A stretch of 64,000 bases of DNA from Centrapalus pauciflorus (lineage: Eukaryota; Streptophyta; Magnoliopsida; Asterales; Asteraceae), in assembly GCA_020465985.1 (NCBI GenBank), contig JAANYP010006648.1, forward strand, positions 1-64,000, given 5' to 3'. Below the pieces are notes generated by a model. It saw only the letters and a list, made by a program, of their open reading frames with translations. It did not search any database and was not told the origin of the DNA. How positions within the stretch are numbered: the stretch's first letter is position 1; each line of letters starts with the position of its first letter. Shown one piece after another: positions 36,462 to 48,160 of this stretch. The translations under genes were made by a program, and so were the position numbers.

Positions 36462-37616
36462 TCACCTCAGTCGTCTCCTTCTACGTTCCGAAGAAGATCC
36501 GCCTTCTAAATTCACAGCCCTTGAGACACCCCTAGTTCTTCTGGCAGATGCAGGACGAGCTATAGTCAGATCAATCTCAACAGAACCGTCAGGTGCTGAA
36601 GCACCCAAGTGCAAAACAGTAGTAGCATCATTTCTTCGGGGCACAGCAGGATTCGTTTCTCCAGTCTCAGGCTCTGATTGGATACCAACAATAGCATTAC
36701 CAACTGAAGTAACACTTTCATTATTAATGTACCTTTCAAGATTCTCAACGAATCTTTCTGCACTGTGTATAGCAGCTGTCGAAACAGAAGGAAATGAAGC
36801 AGGACTTTGCGAGATCACCCTAGACAACTGGCGACCTTCATTACTTGTTTCCACCTGCAATGCTGGAGGATTGACTACAGAAGTCGGACGTACAGTGACA
36901 CCTTGCGGAGGTGTGTTTTCATTGAATAAACCAAGACTGATCCTTATCCTATTAATAGCATCTACCATCGGAAGATGAGAAACCTCCCTACCAAAACTCA
37001 GCTGCCTGACACTCTCTACCCTGCGCGCTGGAGGCCTTGGAGGTACTTTCATCCCAGATTCAAGCTCCAGGGACGTCGAATTCTTTCCAATACCATAAAT
37101 TGGTGTAAAATTTGAGTCGGTTACCTCGCCCTTGCAAACGGGGCATTCTTTGGAAATCGAATCTACATAGGGAACTTGATAAAAACAACTCCAGCAAAAC
37201 AAGTGACCGCAACAGGTCAAAATCGGATCTTTAGCCATATCCAAACATATATTACAATCAAAGAAACTCCCATTATTACAGTTATTACCACCATCCTCAC
37301 CACCATCAATCTTCTTAGCATCTGAAACCATCTCCAACGCTTTCGACAATTGGCTAATATCCCTTTTGCAATTCAAACGATTATCCCCTATATTCCCATC
37401 CCTCACACCAACAATCGGCTCGATTTCCGAACAAATTCTTAACTCCGGATTGCTCATAATCCGTCGCCACGGTTGGGATTGTCTAGCCCTAGCGGAAACA
37501 GCCTCCAGCTGCCTAATCCGATCCTCAATCCCAAGTGATACCGACGATGGGTCGAAAAATGGCTCCCGATTCAAATCAATATTAGTAATCAGATTATCAC
37601 CCATATTATCATCCAT
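36462..37616 (-). CDS. RING-type E3 ubiquitin ligase (MUSE1/2- or RMA-like)
   Basis: A 384-residue protein from one uninterrupted coding exon. It has a C3HC4 RING with ligands Cys121, Cys124, Cys136, His138, Cys141, Cys144, Cys158 and Cys161, preceded by FFD and followed by KGEVTD and PIYG, a signature shared by plant RMA proteins and the MUSE1/MUSE2 group. The N-terminus has the NIDLNREP motif and a short helical stretch (about 28-47). The C-terminus is Ser/Thr-rich and ends in RRRRRLR. I see no C-terminal membrane anchor, which argues for the longer MUSE-like group over true RMA proteins. Such ligases transfer ubiquitin from E2 enzymes; MUSE1/2 act in turnover of immune regulators. The precise orthologue is uncertain. 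Confidence 0.88.
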   Translation of the reverse strand: MDDNMGDNLITNIDLNREPFFDPSSVSLGIEDRIRQLEAVSARARQSQPWRRIMSNPELRICSEIEPIVGVRDGNIGDNRLNCKRDISQLSKALEMVSDAKKIDGGEDGGNNCNNGSFFDCNICLDMAKDPILTCCGHLFCWSCFYQVPYVDSISKECPVCKGEVTDSNFTPIYGIGKNSTSLELESGMKVPPRPPARRVESVRQLSFGREVSHLPMVDAINRIRISLGLFNENTPPQGVTVRPTSVVNPPALQVETSNEGRQLSRVISQSPASFPSVSTAAIHSAERFVENLERYINNESVTSVGNAIVGIQSEPETGETNPAVPRRNDATTVLHLGASAPDGSVEIDLTIARPASARRTRGVSRAVNLEGGSSSERRRRRLR

Positions 37617-37620
37617 CTAG

Positions 37621-37704
37621 CTAAAAAAAAACCCTAAATCTTTCACCCTCAATTCATATGAAGATTATACAGCAATTATATACATAGAATTGTGAAAACC
37701 TAAC
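37621..37704 (-). other. Probable 5' UTR intron of the RING gene
   Basis: On the gene strand GATCAG|GTTAGG at 37705/37704 is a plausible donor, and a T-rich tract ending in TTAG lies just before the start codon. The intron would be about 80 bp; the exact acceptor is uncertain because two AG dinucleotides lie close together. Confidence 0.45.
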
Positions 37705-37705
37705 C

Positions 37706-38285
37706 TGATCGAGAGAGATTTCGTCTGGAATTGAAACTGCATTGCATCGCCGAGAAGATCCCTAGCTAGGGTCATATAACCCCAAAATCGCTCAGTTATG
37801 CCAAGACTCAAGAGGTCCTAAAATTTCTGTGTGTTCCATTCATTGAACGAAAGATATTGGTTGAATTTAATTCCAAATTTCAATTAATAGTAATGAATTT
37901 ATTGCATGGCGATAGGATCCAGGAATTCTCATTTAATATAGTTAATTATATCAAAAATCGTTTGAAGGATTTTAAAACTCATTTATAGTTTGGATGGATA
38001 AAATAAACCGATTTAGTTTCATTTAGTATTTCATATTCTTATTTTTTTATATTTTATAATAATTCATTCATCCTTTTGAATATTTTATGATCCTATCACT
38101 TTGAAATTCATTATTTTAAAATCATTTAATTTAAATACACCTAAGATTAGAAGTTCAATTTTCATCATAAAAAAGATGTAGATTTAATAGTAAATTTAAA
38201 TGAGAGCATGAGCGGTATAAAAAAAATTACATAAATTAAAATCCGAATCAAAGTTTGGTAATTTAATAATGAATTTTATATATAT
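37706..38285. other. Upstream of the RING gene, no further gene
   Basis: The first 120 bp are probably leader and promoter of the RING gene. The rest is AT-rich without coding signal. Confidence 0.4.
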
Positions 38286-38738
38286 ACATAGTTTGAGAGG
38301 GTACCACCTATTATGCAGCGCACTAGAAGATACACATTTTAAAAAACTTTTTAAATTTTTTTTTCACTAACATGTTTTAGTTAATATTATAAATTTCATA
38401 TACATTTAAATCTCCAAACTCCTAATGTTAATGTACACTTACAAAATTTACATATACGTGAACGTGCATTTATGTGATGCATTATTGTATGCACTTAGAG
38501 TGTGTGAATGTGCGTAAAATTTATATATCATATTTTATTTTATATATATGTATTCATCTTTTCATCTTTTCTTTATTTGTATTTATCTTTTATTATTTTT
38601 GTATCTATATTTTGTATTTGTATTTATCTTTTCGTATTTGTATTTATTTTTTATTTTATATTTGTAATTATATTTTATTTTGAATTTATCTTTTCAGGTA
38701 AAACGTGGAGGTGACATGTGGAAAATTGTGTTCTCCTT

Positions 38739-38741
<3 letters not shown>
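38286..38741. mobile_element. Diverged family-B MITE (left part clear)
   Basis: The left end AGTTTGAGAGGGTACCACC and the ATGCAGCGCACTAGAAGATA block match the copy at 14888-15421. The right end is lost, merging into TTTGTATTTATCTTTT-type low-complexity repeats before the (TA)n at 38742. Confidence 0.45.

Positions 38742-38816
<75 letters not shown>
38742..38816. repeat. (TA)37 microsatellite
   Basis: Perfect TA run of 75 bp that directly abuts the MITE at 38817. Confidence 0.97.
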
Positions 38817-39332
<516 letters not shown>

Positions 39333-39659
39333 CCCCGACCGTTCGAACCGATTATATTAAAATCGGAAAAGTCAATTAACTAACATCGTCATATTGTGCC
39401 CACATGAAAGAAAATTTTTGAATCTGCCGCTATCGGTAACGATTGGGACACTTGCAGAATCCTGGTACTCTTTGATGGTTTTGCTCAATATATTTGCCTT
39501 TCAATTAAATTTTTGTAACAATTTATAAATATTCAAAAACAAGAAATAAAAAAAGCCAATAATAAATAAACATTATTTAAAAAAATAAAAAAAGACAATT
39601 CAAAAAATAAAAATGATATACAAAAACTTAAAATGTAAAACTAAAAATATTTGGCATGT

Positions 39660-40045
39660 AGCGTATGGGTATGTTTGGCACGACTAACTATAGCTTCGAG
39701 GTGGAGCTGTGAGTTGGAGCATTTTGGTAGCTAGAGCTTTTATAAACGTGTTTGGTAAAAATAGTTGTAGTTGTAGCTTTTGGTATTAAATGACATTGAT
39801 ATTAACTAAAAGTTGTAGATTTTAATTATTTGAAGGGTAAAAATGTAATTTTGTTTGATCAAAAGCTCAAGCTCGTTGTGAAAGCTACTTCAAGTAGCTT
39901 TTCGTAAAAAAGCTTTTAATAGCTTTCAAATCCAAATTAAAAGCTCAAGTTTTTATTAACCAAACAGAATTTTTGAGCTTAAGCTTCCAAAACTCAAAAG
40001 CTGAAGATTTTAAAAGCTCCTAAAAGCTTCTTGCCAAAGGCAACC
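39660..40045. mobile_element. AGCT-rich MITE (family D), copy 1
   Basis: It starts GGGTATGTTTGGCACGACTA and ends AAAGCTTCTTGCCAAAGGCA, with inverted GTTTGGCA/TGCCAAA-type ends. The interior is rich in AAAGCT and GTAGCT. A second copy starts near 41020. TAT flanks both ends. Confidence 0.6.
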
Positions 40046-40275
40046 TATGAGAGCTTGAGAAGCTCACTGCGTTTGACTGACATTTTTTTCATGACCTTAT
40101 AAAAATAATAAGCTCTTAAACGAGAAGCTTATATAATTAATTTTTAGAATAAGCTAGTGCTCATAAATAACAAAATTACAAATGTACCTTTTATATTATT
40201 ATTTAAGAATACATTAAAAAAACTTATTCGTCACTATATATTATTTTACACTTAAAAGCTACAGCTGCATTGCCA

Positions 40276-40278
<3 letters not shown>

Positions 40279-40345
<67 letters not shown>
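40279..40345. repeat. (TA)33 microsatellite
   Basis: Perfect TA run next to the family-A MITE at 40346. Confidence 0.97.
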
Positions 40346-40346
<1 letters not shown>

Positions 40347-40902
40347 GGTTGGGTTCCGGTAAGAACCCTAATTCCGTGAGAACGTGAGAACCACTCCAAA
40401 ATGCACAAATTTGTACATCAAATGCACAAATTTGAAAACTAAATTTATAACTTAAAATCAATATTGGTATTTAATATTAACAAATATAATAATCTAACAT
40501 TATAATTACATTTAAATCTTAAATTCATTAAATTATACACTAAATGTGCAAATTTGAACGTTAAATGCACAAATTTGAAAACAAAATTTATAACTTAAAA
40601 TCAATATTGGTATTTAATATTAACAAATATAATAATCTAACATTATAATTACATTTAAATCTTAAATTCATTAAATTATACACTAAATGTGTAAATTTGA
40701 ACGTTAAATGCACAAATTTTGCCAAATTCATTAATTCGTAGATAAAGTGGACAAATATTATCATTAGATGGGTAAATATGTACTTGAAATTTATAAATTT
40801 ATCAAATGTATTGATTTTAATATCAAATGCACAAATTTGTACATTGGATGCACAAATTTTAGAGTGGTTCTCACGAAACTAAGGGGTTCTCATATGAACC
40901 CA

Positions 40903-40906
<4 letters not shown>
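40346..40906. mobile_element. Family-A MITE (copy 1), between (TA)n arrays
   Basis: The ends GGGTTCCGGTAAGAACC and, on the other strand, GGGTTCATATGAGAACC are inverted, followed inward by TGAGAACCACTC and its complement. A 143-bp internal tandem duplication enlarges it. (TA)n flanks both sides directly. Confidence 0.88.
40420..40705. repeat. 143-bp tandem duplication inside family-A MITE
   Basis: 40420-40562 and 40563-40705 are nearly identical, with about three mismatches by eye, and start AAATGCACAAATTTGAAAAC. The close identity suggests a recent duplication. Confidence 0.93.

Positions 40907-40981
<75 letters not shown>
40907..40981. repeat. (TA)37 microsatellite
   Basis: Perfect TA run directly after the family-A MITE. 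Confidence 0.97.
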
Positions 40982-40984
<3 letters not shown>

Positions 40985-41019
40985 CTACAACTATAAGCCA
41001 CAACCACAAACTTCAGCTA

Positions 41020-41811
41020 AAATGTTCGTTTGACACGACTAACTATATATACGAGCTGAAGCTTTTAGTAGCTGAAGTGTATGGGAGCTGTATCTTTTAA
41101 AAGAGGTAGCACTTTTTGTTTTTATAAATAGTTGTAGCTTCTAGTATTAAATAACATAAAAAGACATTGATATTTATTAAACGTTGCAGTTTATAATTAC
41201 TCAAAGGGTAAAAATGTAATTTTGTTTATCCAAAAGCTCAATCTGGTTTTGAAAGCTAGTTTCTCGTTAAAGAGCTTTTGAGAGTTTTCAAATCCGAATA
41301 AAAAACTTAAGCTCCCATTCACTAAAATAGGGGTGTAAACGAGACAAGGCAACTCGTGATCGACTCGTTATAATACTCGAAATTGACTCGCAGTTAAACG
41401 AGCCGAGCTCAAGTATTAAAATAGTCTGCTCGATAGGCTCGCGAGCCTAATCAAACTTGAGTTTACAAATTTACATTTTTACCCTTCAACTTTGTAATAT
41501 TATATTTTATCACTTTTATATAAATCAAACTATATAACCTTAAACCCAAAGTTACATTCTAATATTTTTACCCGTTTTACTTGTTGTTGTGATAAAATTA
41601 GATTGAATATTTTGTATTTATATTTCGATTTCCTTTATGCTGAATTTAAGCGAGCCGAACCGAGTCGAGCTCGAGTTTTATTGTCGAGTTTGAGCTTGGT
41701 AATACTCAACTCGACTCGATTCGATTACAACCATACATCAAAAGGAGTTTTTGAGCTTTTGTTCTAAAAATCAGAACGGCTGGAATTACTAAAAGCTTAT
41801 TGCCAAATGCA
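41020..41811. mobile_element. AGCT-rich MITE (family D), copy 2, split by a hAT MITE
   Basis: GTTTGACACGACTAACTATA near 41027 and AAAGCTTATTGCCAAATGCA near 41790 match the ends of the copy at 39660. The middle is interrupted at 41328-41735 by another element. Confidence 0.6.
41328..41735. mobile_element. hAT-like MITE nested in family D
   Basis: It begins TAGGGGTGTAAACGAG and ends ATTACAACCATA, imperfectly inverted. CACTAAAA before and CATCAAAA after match at six of eight bases. The interior is made of CTCGAGC/GAGCCGAG motifs. The uninterrupted family-D copy confirms the insertion point. Confidence 0.65.
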
Positions 41812-41866
41812 AGATAACAGAAATGGAGTGTGTTGAGTTCCAAGAAAATAACAAAAACATGATTAG

Positions 41867-41954
41867 AAATTACAACAAAATTGAAAATTCGGCATTTGAC
41901 TTTCAATTTTAAATTACAACAAAATTGAAAATTCGGCATTTGACTTTCAATTTT
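41867..41954. repeat. Perfect 44-bp tandem duplication
   Basis: 41867-41910 and 41911-41954 are identical and start AAATTACAACAAAATTG. Confidence 0.97.
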
Positions 41955-43629
41955 ATTATAAGTAGTAATAATAATAAAAAATTAGAAAAACCGAACCTCC
42001 TGGAACAACCAGAAAATTAAACCGTCCTTTGGGTTTCCATAAGGTAAGAGACAGAGGCCGAAGCGAACGTGGTTCAGGTCGGCCGTTTTATCTGCTCAAT
42101 ATATTACTAAAATAAATTATCTGTTAAAATATATTAAAAATAAATTTTATATATTATATAAAAATGTTAAAAAATGGTTCTTATGGTACAACTTCGAGGA
42201 AATTCTAGAGGCGACCCATTTTCATGTGAGTACATTGCTGATAGTTGTATTTTAAATTTCTTAATACAACTGACCCAATTTTAACCTTTGTATTTATTTT
42301 CTTCTTCATTAGTTATTATTTTTATTATTATATAAAAAGTATCGCATAACTATATTGCAGGCTTAGATCATATTTACTTTTTACTATTGTAATTTAACAT
42401 CATGCAAAAATTTATTTTTGCTCTTAGTTTGTAATCCACAAATGCAAATAAATAAATAAAATTTATTTTTGCTCTTATTGTTTTTGCTGTTAGTTTGTAA
42501 GATCATATTTACTTCGGGTGCCGGTTAGGGTTGTTTAGACTCGGATCTAATCCGAAACGAAACGGCAGCGCGCGGGTTCTCGAGTCTTCCTCGTGACCTG
42601 TTTGATAGTGGGTTTTATTCCCACACATTTTTGTTAAGATATTGCACATGTCCTTTTTTATGATTACTTTTATTATTGTTGCATTTTTATGTTATGCACA
42701 CCATACTGATTTAGTAACTCACTTAACAAATTTTATTTGCTAACCTCATTTATTTCATGTATCTCAAGTGGTGTTAGTAAAGGAAAGGCAAAGCAGTTGC
42801 CGGTTCCGAGCCTAAAGTTTAGTTGGACGGATTTGGAGTTGGAATTTTGGTAAAGCCTGATAACTAGTGTTTTGGGAATTTTGGTAGATCGCCTATATAA
42901 TCACCAATGGTAGTGGTATATTCAAATTGTTTCCATTTTCTATATACAAACTAAATCAGGGATTTTGGGCCCCGTGCGAACAGATCATTCCTGATTTTCT
43001 TTTGAATCATATTAGTTTATGATTGAGGTTTAATTTCCCGGCTAACGTTGGTTAATCTAATGGAATTTAATTAAATATTACGTTATGTCGAAATGAGTGT
43101 TTCAGTAAATATTAAGAGTTATTTGGATACTGCTGCAACGTTTTAAAAACTAATAATCAGACGACAGCTATAACAAAAAGTGCTGAAAGTTTAGTTTTTT
43201 CACTTAACTTTCGTTGTTTCCTATCACAATTATTAAATAATCAGTTTTAAAGTGTTTCGATTTAAGTTTAAACATATGAAATTACCAAATAATCCATTGT
43301 TTAATAAATAAGCTACATAATTTAGTTTAGTTTTTGAAAAAGTATGATGAGATAAAATCTCAAACGTGAATCTAGACACTTAAATATATTATTTAAGTTA
43401 ATGTAACACAGTAATCAAATCATGACGGTTGATAATCAAATCCAAAGAACCCGACTTAAATAATTATCAATTAAATAATGAAAAACTTGTCGGATAGTGT
43501 ACAACCTATGTATAGTACATGAGTTACTATGTAAATAACCAGAGACCCATATGTATCATGTGAAGTACAAGGATATCATTGGAATAAGTGAAACTAAAAG
43601 GGTGTTTATAGCAATTATACATTTTAGAA
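41955..43629. other. Intergenic upstream of the F-box gene
   Basis: No gene was recognised. 41985-42090 and 42520-42600 are less AT-rich and may be transposon or UTR remnants. A MITE copy lies at 43110-43370. Confidence 0.4.
43110..43370. mobile_element. MITE copy, inverted relative to the one at 44881
   Basis: The reverse complement of 45060-45225 aligns with this stretch. Both share AATAATCAGTTTTAAAGTGTTT-type sequence and the CTAATAATCA and GTGCTGAAA blocks. The ends are not clear. Confidence 0.5.
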
Positions 43630-43633
43630 AAGG

Positions 43634-43649
43634 ATATATATATATATAA
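43634..43649 (+). promoter_or_regulatory. TATA box region of F-box gene 1
   Basis: TATATATATATATAAC followed by CCC, about 81-96 bp before the start codon. The paralogue at 63651 has AAATATATACCCC at a similar distance, which supports a conserved core promoter. Confidence 0.5.
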
Positions 43650-43729
43650 CCCCAGGAGACCTTTACGCCTTCACACATAAATCGCTTGGCATCCCTTTTC
43701 CGTTATTATAGAACAAAACAAACAAATCG

Positions 43730-44707
43730 ATGGCAATTGCTGATATTCCCGACCATATCATCCAAACTCACATCTTGACCAGACTCGACGGTCAAACTCT
43801 CGCCGCCGCCGGCTGTACATCTTCCCAGCTACGTTCCCTTTGCTCCGACCACAAATTATGGTCCGATATCTGCTCATCCAATTGGCCTTCCACCGCTAAC
43901 CCAATAATCTCCCAAGCAATCTCCAACTTCCCCTCCGGCCACCATTCCTTCTTTTCCGACTCCTTCACATCTCCCTCCCACCGCCTCACCACCACCACCA
44001 TCTCATTACCTCTAACCTCCCATATTATCTTCTCCGTCGACCTCAGATACAACGATGAACTAGTCTTTTCTAAAGTTAAATGCACCAATACCACACCCAG
44101 TGACTGGTTCCAATCGTCGCCGTTCCGTATCGATCTTCTCGAGCCCAAAGAAATCGTTCCGTCGGCGTTGAAAATCTCAGGAGACGATCTGTTGCTTTTA
44201 TCGAATCTGGAAAGCAACTTGACGCTGAGCTGGATCATGATAGATCCAACCCAGAAGCGGGCGGTGAATCTATCAAGCATAAAACCCGTTTCGCTCAAAC
44301 GGAACTGGTTAACCAGCGATATAGACGTTACGTTCGCCGTCGTTATTTCCACCGACTCGGTTGATAACCATTACGTGAACTGCAACATTCAGATCACGTG
44401 CGGGGTAAAAGAAGGCGGCGGGGAAGTCAACGTGTGTGGGGCGAGTCTAACGGTATTGGATATGGAGGGCAAGTTTTTGAATGGGAAGGAAAGTATGGTA
44501 ATCTTGCAAGGAGTCACGGCCGGTGAACGGCGGAGACTGAGACATCCCGGCGGAGCGGAGGAGCAGAAAAAGAAGTACTTTGAGTATATTGGAAGGAGGA
44601 GAGAGAGAAAGGAGGAGAATGAGAGGAGAGAGAGACGGCTGGACATGGGTTTTGTTGCGGGCGGGGTGGCATTGTTCATCGCGTTCTGTTCATATGCCTT
44701 TTACTAA
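43730..44707 (+). CDS. F-box protein, At2g27310-like, with C-terminal membrane anchor
   Basis: A 325-residue protein from a single exon. Residues 4-50 form an F-box (IPDHII, LTRLDGQTLAAA, LWSDIC, NWPS), which binds SKP1 in SCF ubiquitin ligases. The middle region (about 95-265) matches the DUF-like domain of plant At2g27310/At3g44326-type proteins, including LDLLEP-like and WFQSSPFRIDLL motifs. A charged segment (about 280-303, rich in Arg and Glu) precedes a hydrophobic C-terminus (306-325, FVAGGVALFIAFC), consistent with a tail anchor. The start follows a TATA box at a sensible distance, and no upstream in-frame ATG fits better. The substrate is unknown. A second copy begins at 63651. Confidence 0.9.
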   Translation: MAIADIPDHIIQTHILTRLDGQTLAAAGCTSSQLRSLCSDHKLWSDICSSNWPSTANPIISQAISNFPSGHHSFFSDSFTSPSHRLTTTTISLPLTSHIIFSVDLRYNDELVFSKVKCTNTTPSDWFQSSPFRIDLLEPKEIVPSALKISGDDLLLLSNLESNLTLSWIMIDPTQKRAVNLSSIKPVSLKRNWLTSDIDVTFAVVISTDSVDNHYVNCNIQITCGVKEGGGEVNVCGASLTVLDMEGKFLNGKESMVILQGVTAGERRRLRHPGGAEEQKKKYFEYIGRRRERKEENERRERRLDMGFVAGGVALFIAFCSYAFY

Positions 44708-44880
44708 ATTAATTAATCCCAGAAGATTCAAAATTAGATTCTTTGTGCCATACGATATTCTTTTTATTTTTTTTATTGATTAAATGATATTCTTTCTTCT
44801 TTTGTTATTAAATCAAATTGAAAAATGGTATATGTATGTATAATAATCATCAAATAATACATGGGAATTGCATTCCATCA

Positions 44881-45256
44881 GAGAGTGTCTGATTTTGCGT
44901 TATAAACGAGATTATTAGCTTATTACGTTACATTAACGCAAATAATTGGTTTAAAGTGTTTAGATTACTCACGTTAATAAGTGATTATTTGCGTCTAGAG
45001 TTAATTATACCACACTTTTTCACAAATAAAAAAATGTAGTTTATTTGTTTAATAAATGATTTTCTGGTCATTTTACAAGTTAAAACGCAAATCCAAACAC
45101 TTTAAAAACTGATTATTTGATAATTATGATAGCAAACAGCAGAAGCTAAACCAAACACTACATTTTCAGCAACACTTTTCATTACAACTATTAAATGATT
45201 ATTAGTATCTAAAACGCTACATCACTTTTTCAAAAACAAATCCAAACACCTTCTTA
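44881..45256. mobile_element. MITE (TTTGG-type ends)
   Basis: The right end CAAATCCAAACACCTTC and the left end GAGTGTCTGATTTTGCG are roughly inverted. AACGCAAATCCAAACACTTT recurs internally. It is related to 43110-43370 in inverse orientation, so the two copies flank the F-box gene. Confidence 0.5.
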
Positions 45257-46193
45257 ATGCATTTGTCAAGGAAACGGAAGACATATATTGAACAGAAATA
45301 TTAAAAATAAACAAAGTAACCGACCTTAAAAAGCACTAAACATGAAGCAATCTAAAACAACAATGAATGACTATAAGGGTGCGTTTGGTACAGAGAATGG
45401 AAATGCAGAGAAATGACAACAGAGAATGGAATTGCTGAGAAAAGGAATTGGTCTGGAGAAAGAGAATTAATTCACCTGTTTGGTAGAACAGAGAATTCAG
45501 TAGAGAATTGTAACAGAGAATCATTTCTCTTGTTTGGTACAACAGAGAATTCATCAGAGTGTTTTATAATTAAATTTTTATTATTATTTGCAATCAAAAT
45601 TATTTAGTAACAATTTTTAATTCAAACCCAAAATAATATTTCGTAATAATTAAACATTTTATTGATAAAACAAAAAAATTACCAACATATTTTGTATAAC
45701 ATTTTTATCTTTATAAATTATGTTTTTTTATCATGACTTTTATAAAATAATTGTTTTTTATAATATGTTGATCAATCCAAAATAAATTTTATAAACACCA
45801 AATATGTTGATCAATCCAAAAACAACATTCATAGATATCAACAGTTTTTTGATCATGGACGAATAATTTCCTAACTTGAAAAATTGAAAACACAATCATT
45901 TAGGCAGAATAACCTGTAATCCAATTCATTTTCTTGACTATAGAAGTCCCAACATCCACAATTCTTTACATAAACCAAGCAACTATACTATACATACGTG
46001 ATCCACATCAACAACACGTCCAAGTCCATCCATTATTTGCCCGACCATGGATCAATGAGTCTGATGTGAAATCGGTAAGACCATTCTTCTGTGTGCTTGG
46101 AAAGCAAAGGCACAGTGCACCGACGTCAAGTTCAAACAGCCGCTTATAATAAGAGAATGCCTACCTGGGCACGTGTGAAGTGCCCGGAATGAA

Positions 46194-46349
46194 TCACAAA
46201 GCTTGAACTGCTGGAGGGGTTAGAGCAGTGCACTGACTGATGTTAAGATTTATGAGCCCTTCTTCCTCGTACCTGCTTTTAACAGATTCCCATATTTCAC
46301 GTTTGTTTTCCACACGGCTGTGTGCCAATGCATACGTTGCTCGGTCCAT
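46194..46349 (-). CDS. Short ORF inside the PIF/Harbinger element, unrecognised
   Basis: 51 residues, starting MDRATYALAHSR and containing KREIWESVKSRYEEEGL, a helix-like charged stretch. It may be the last exon of a captured host gene, since an exon-like segment ending CTAAAG|GTACGT lies upstream on the same strand near 46465. I do not recognise the family. It could also be chance. Confidence 0.3.
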   Translation of the reverse strand: MDRATYALAHSRVENKREIWESVKSRYEEEGLINLNISQCTALTPPAVQAL

Positions 46350-46804
46350 CCACAAAACAGACAAACATATGTAAAGAATTCAACAAATCAAGATTCAAAA
46401 CCAAGAACAACTACAACTAGCATCGTAAAGAAACAAATAAAAAATAAAAATCTTACGTACCTTTAGCTTGTTGAACAAATCCACTCCCTGAATAATTAAG
46501 ACATCGTTGAATCCTACATTGAACATCACAATTTCACCATAATCTTACTGGCCTCAATTGTGATACCCACAGACCACATTGTCCGCTCAATTACATCCTC
46601 AGCTTCAACATCTGGATTTGAATCACTTGCATTCACAATTGTTACTGGTAAACTCACAGTCCAAACCCATATAGCTTATCATAAAAGAATATAAACTCAT
46701 TACTAGGCATACTAGTTCACAGGTGGGTGGCATCTGTTAACTGCACAAGTGCTTACTAAGTATCAATTCATACTAATGTTCACAAAAACATATATATACC
46801 TGCT

Positions 46805-46908
<104 letters not shown>

Positions 46909-47629
46909 CTGCTGTTCGTTCATAAGACACATCACAACACACTTTTATTTGGCTCAATCACATACATATATGCCTTATTTGTTGTTATTTCTTTATAAAT
47001 GAAAGAGAAACACTTTTATTTGACTCCTGCTACCGATGCCTTCTTAATCAGATGACACACACTAGTATGAATCAGTAGCAGGTTGTATCCTGTTAAAAAC
47101 AGAAATTTGATCAGGACTTTGCTTTCAATTACTCCTGCTACTGATGCCTTCTTAATCAGATGACACACACTGTTGATGTCGTTGTTTAAAACACATGAAC
47201 ACCCAAACATTAACTTCAGCTAAGGACTCGACACAGAACACAGAAATACACACATATATGTTCATAATTGAAAGCAAAGTCCTGATCAAACACCCACTTT
47301 TCTGTTTTTAATAGGATGCACATAATACAGCACACAGAAATACACACATATATGTATGCTTGCTCCAGTCACTACCAACTGATGATCACATTTCTGTTTT
47401 TAATAGGATGAACATACACATGTATTTGAGCAGCAAGAACAACAACAAGATGTGACTAAATTCAACTTTGACTAACAACATGTACATTCCATGGGTTATA
47501 AACGTAGGCTCCACAGATTTCTTGAAATCAGGAAGCTTTATAGATGAAGCAAAGCAAAGCACAAGGCTAAAGTTGCTGAAATGCAATGGAATTTTACAAA
47601 AGGCTACTTCTAATAGAGAGGAAGAAAGA

Positions 47630-47812
47630 TTACTTCGAATGGAACAGAGAGGGAAGGCCACCAACCGAAATAGAGAAGAATGAGACATCGTCGCCGTCGC
47701 CGGAACTGGAACCAGAGATACTGTCGTCATCGCCGCCGCCTGGAATAGAGATGAAATAGCCAAGAATTGAACTTGCGATGGAGGTTCCAACAATGGACAA
47801 CAGCGCCGCCAA
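47630..47812 (-). CDS. ORF in captured GC-rich segment, unrecognised
   Basis: 60 residues beginning MAALLSIVGTSIASSILGYF, a hydrophobic start that could be a targeting or membrane segment, then Asp/Ser/Gly-rich sequence. The CT-rich, GCC-rich DNA just upstream resembles a plant 5' UTR. I read it as a captured first exon, not an intact gene. Confidence 0.25.
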   Translation of the reverse strand: MAALLSIVGTSIASSILGYFISIPGGGDDDSISGSSSGDGDDVSFFSISVGGLPSLFHSK

Positions 47813-48160
47813 GGAGGAGAGGAACAGCGCCGGCGAGGAGGAAGAGGTACAGCGCCGGCGAGGAGGAAGAGAGCTTCGTGGAAGAGAGAGGCTAGGGCAA
47901 ATGGAGAAACTGAGAAAGGCAGAAATGAGGGATGAAGCGGGTTTGGGGGGGTCTCAGCAACTCTCCGTGTTTTTTAGTTAATTCTCTAGAGAGTTAACAA
48001 TTTCAATTCCCCCCATTTCCTCACCTGTAGAAGGGAAATAAAAGTAGGGAAATGGAAATCATTTATTTCTCATTTTTCATTTCTCAGACCTAAACAAACA
48101 AGGGAATTGTTTCCAATTCCATTTCTCAGCCCCCAACTCTCTGTACCAAACACCCCCTAA

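Noticed and set aside
43792..44352. Long antisense ORF inside the F-box gene
   Set aside because: It is the shadow of a GC-rich coding exon; the sense protein has a clear F-box and a paralogue.
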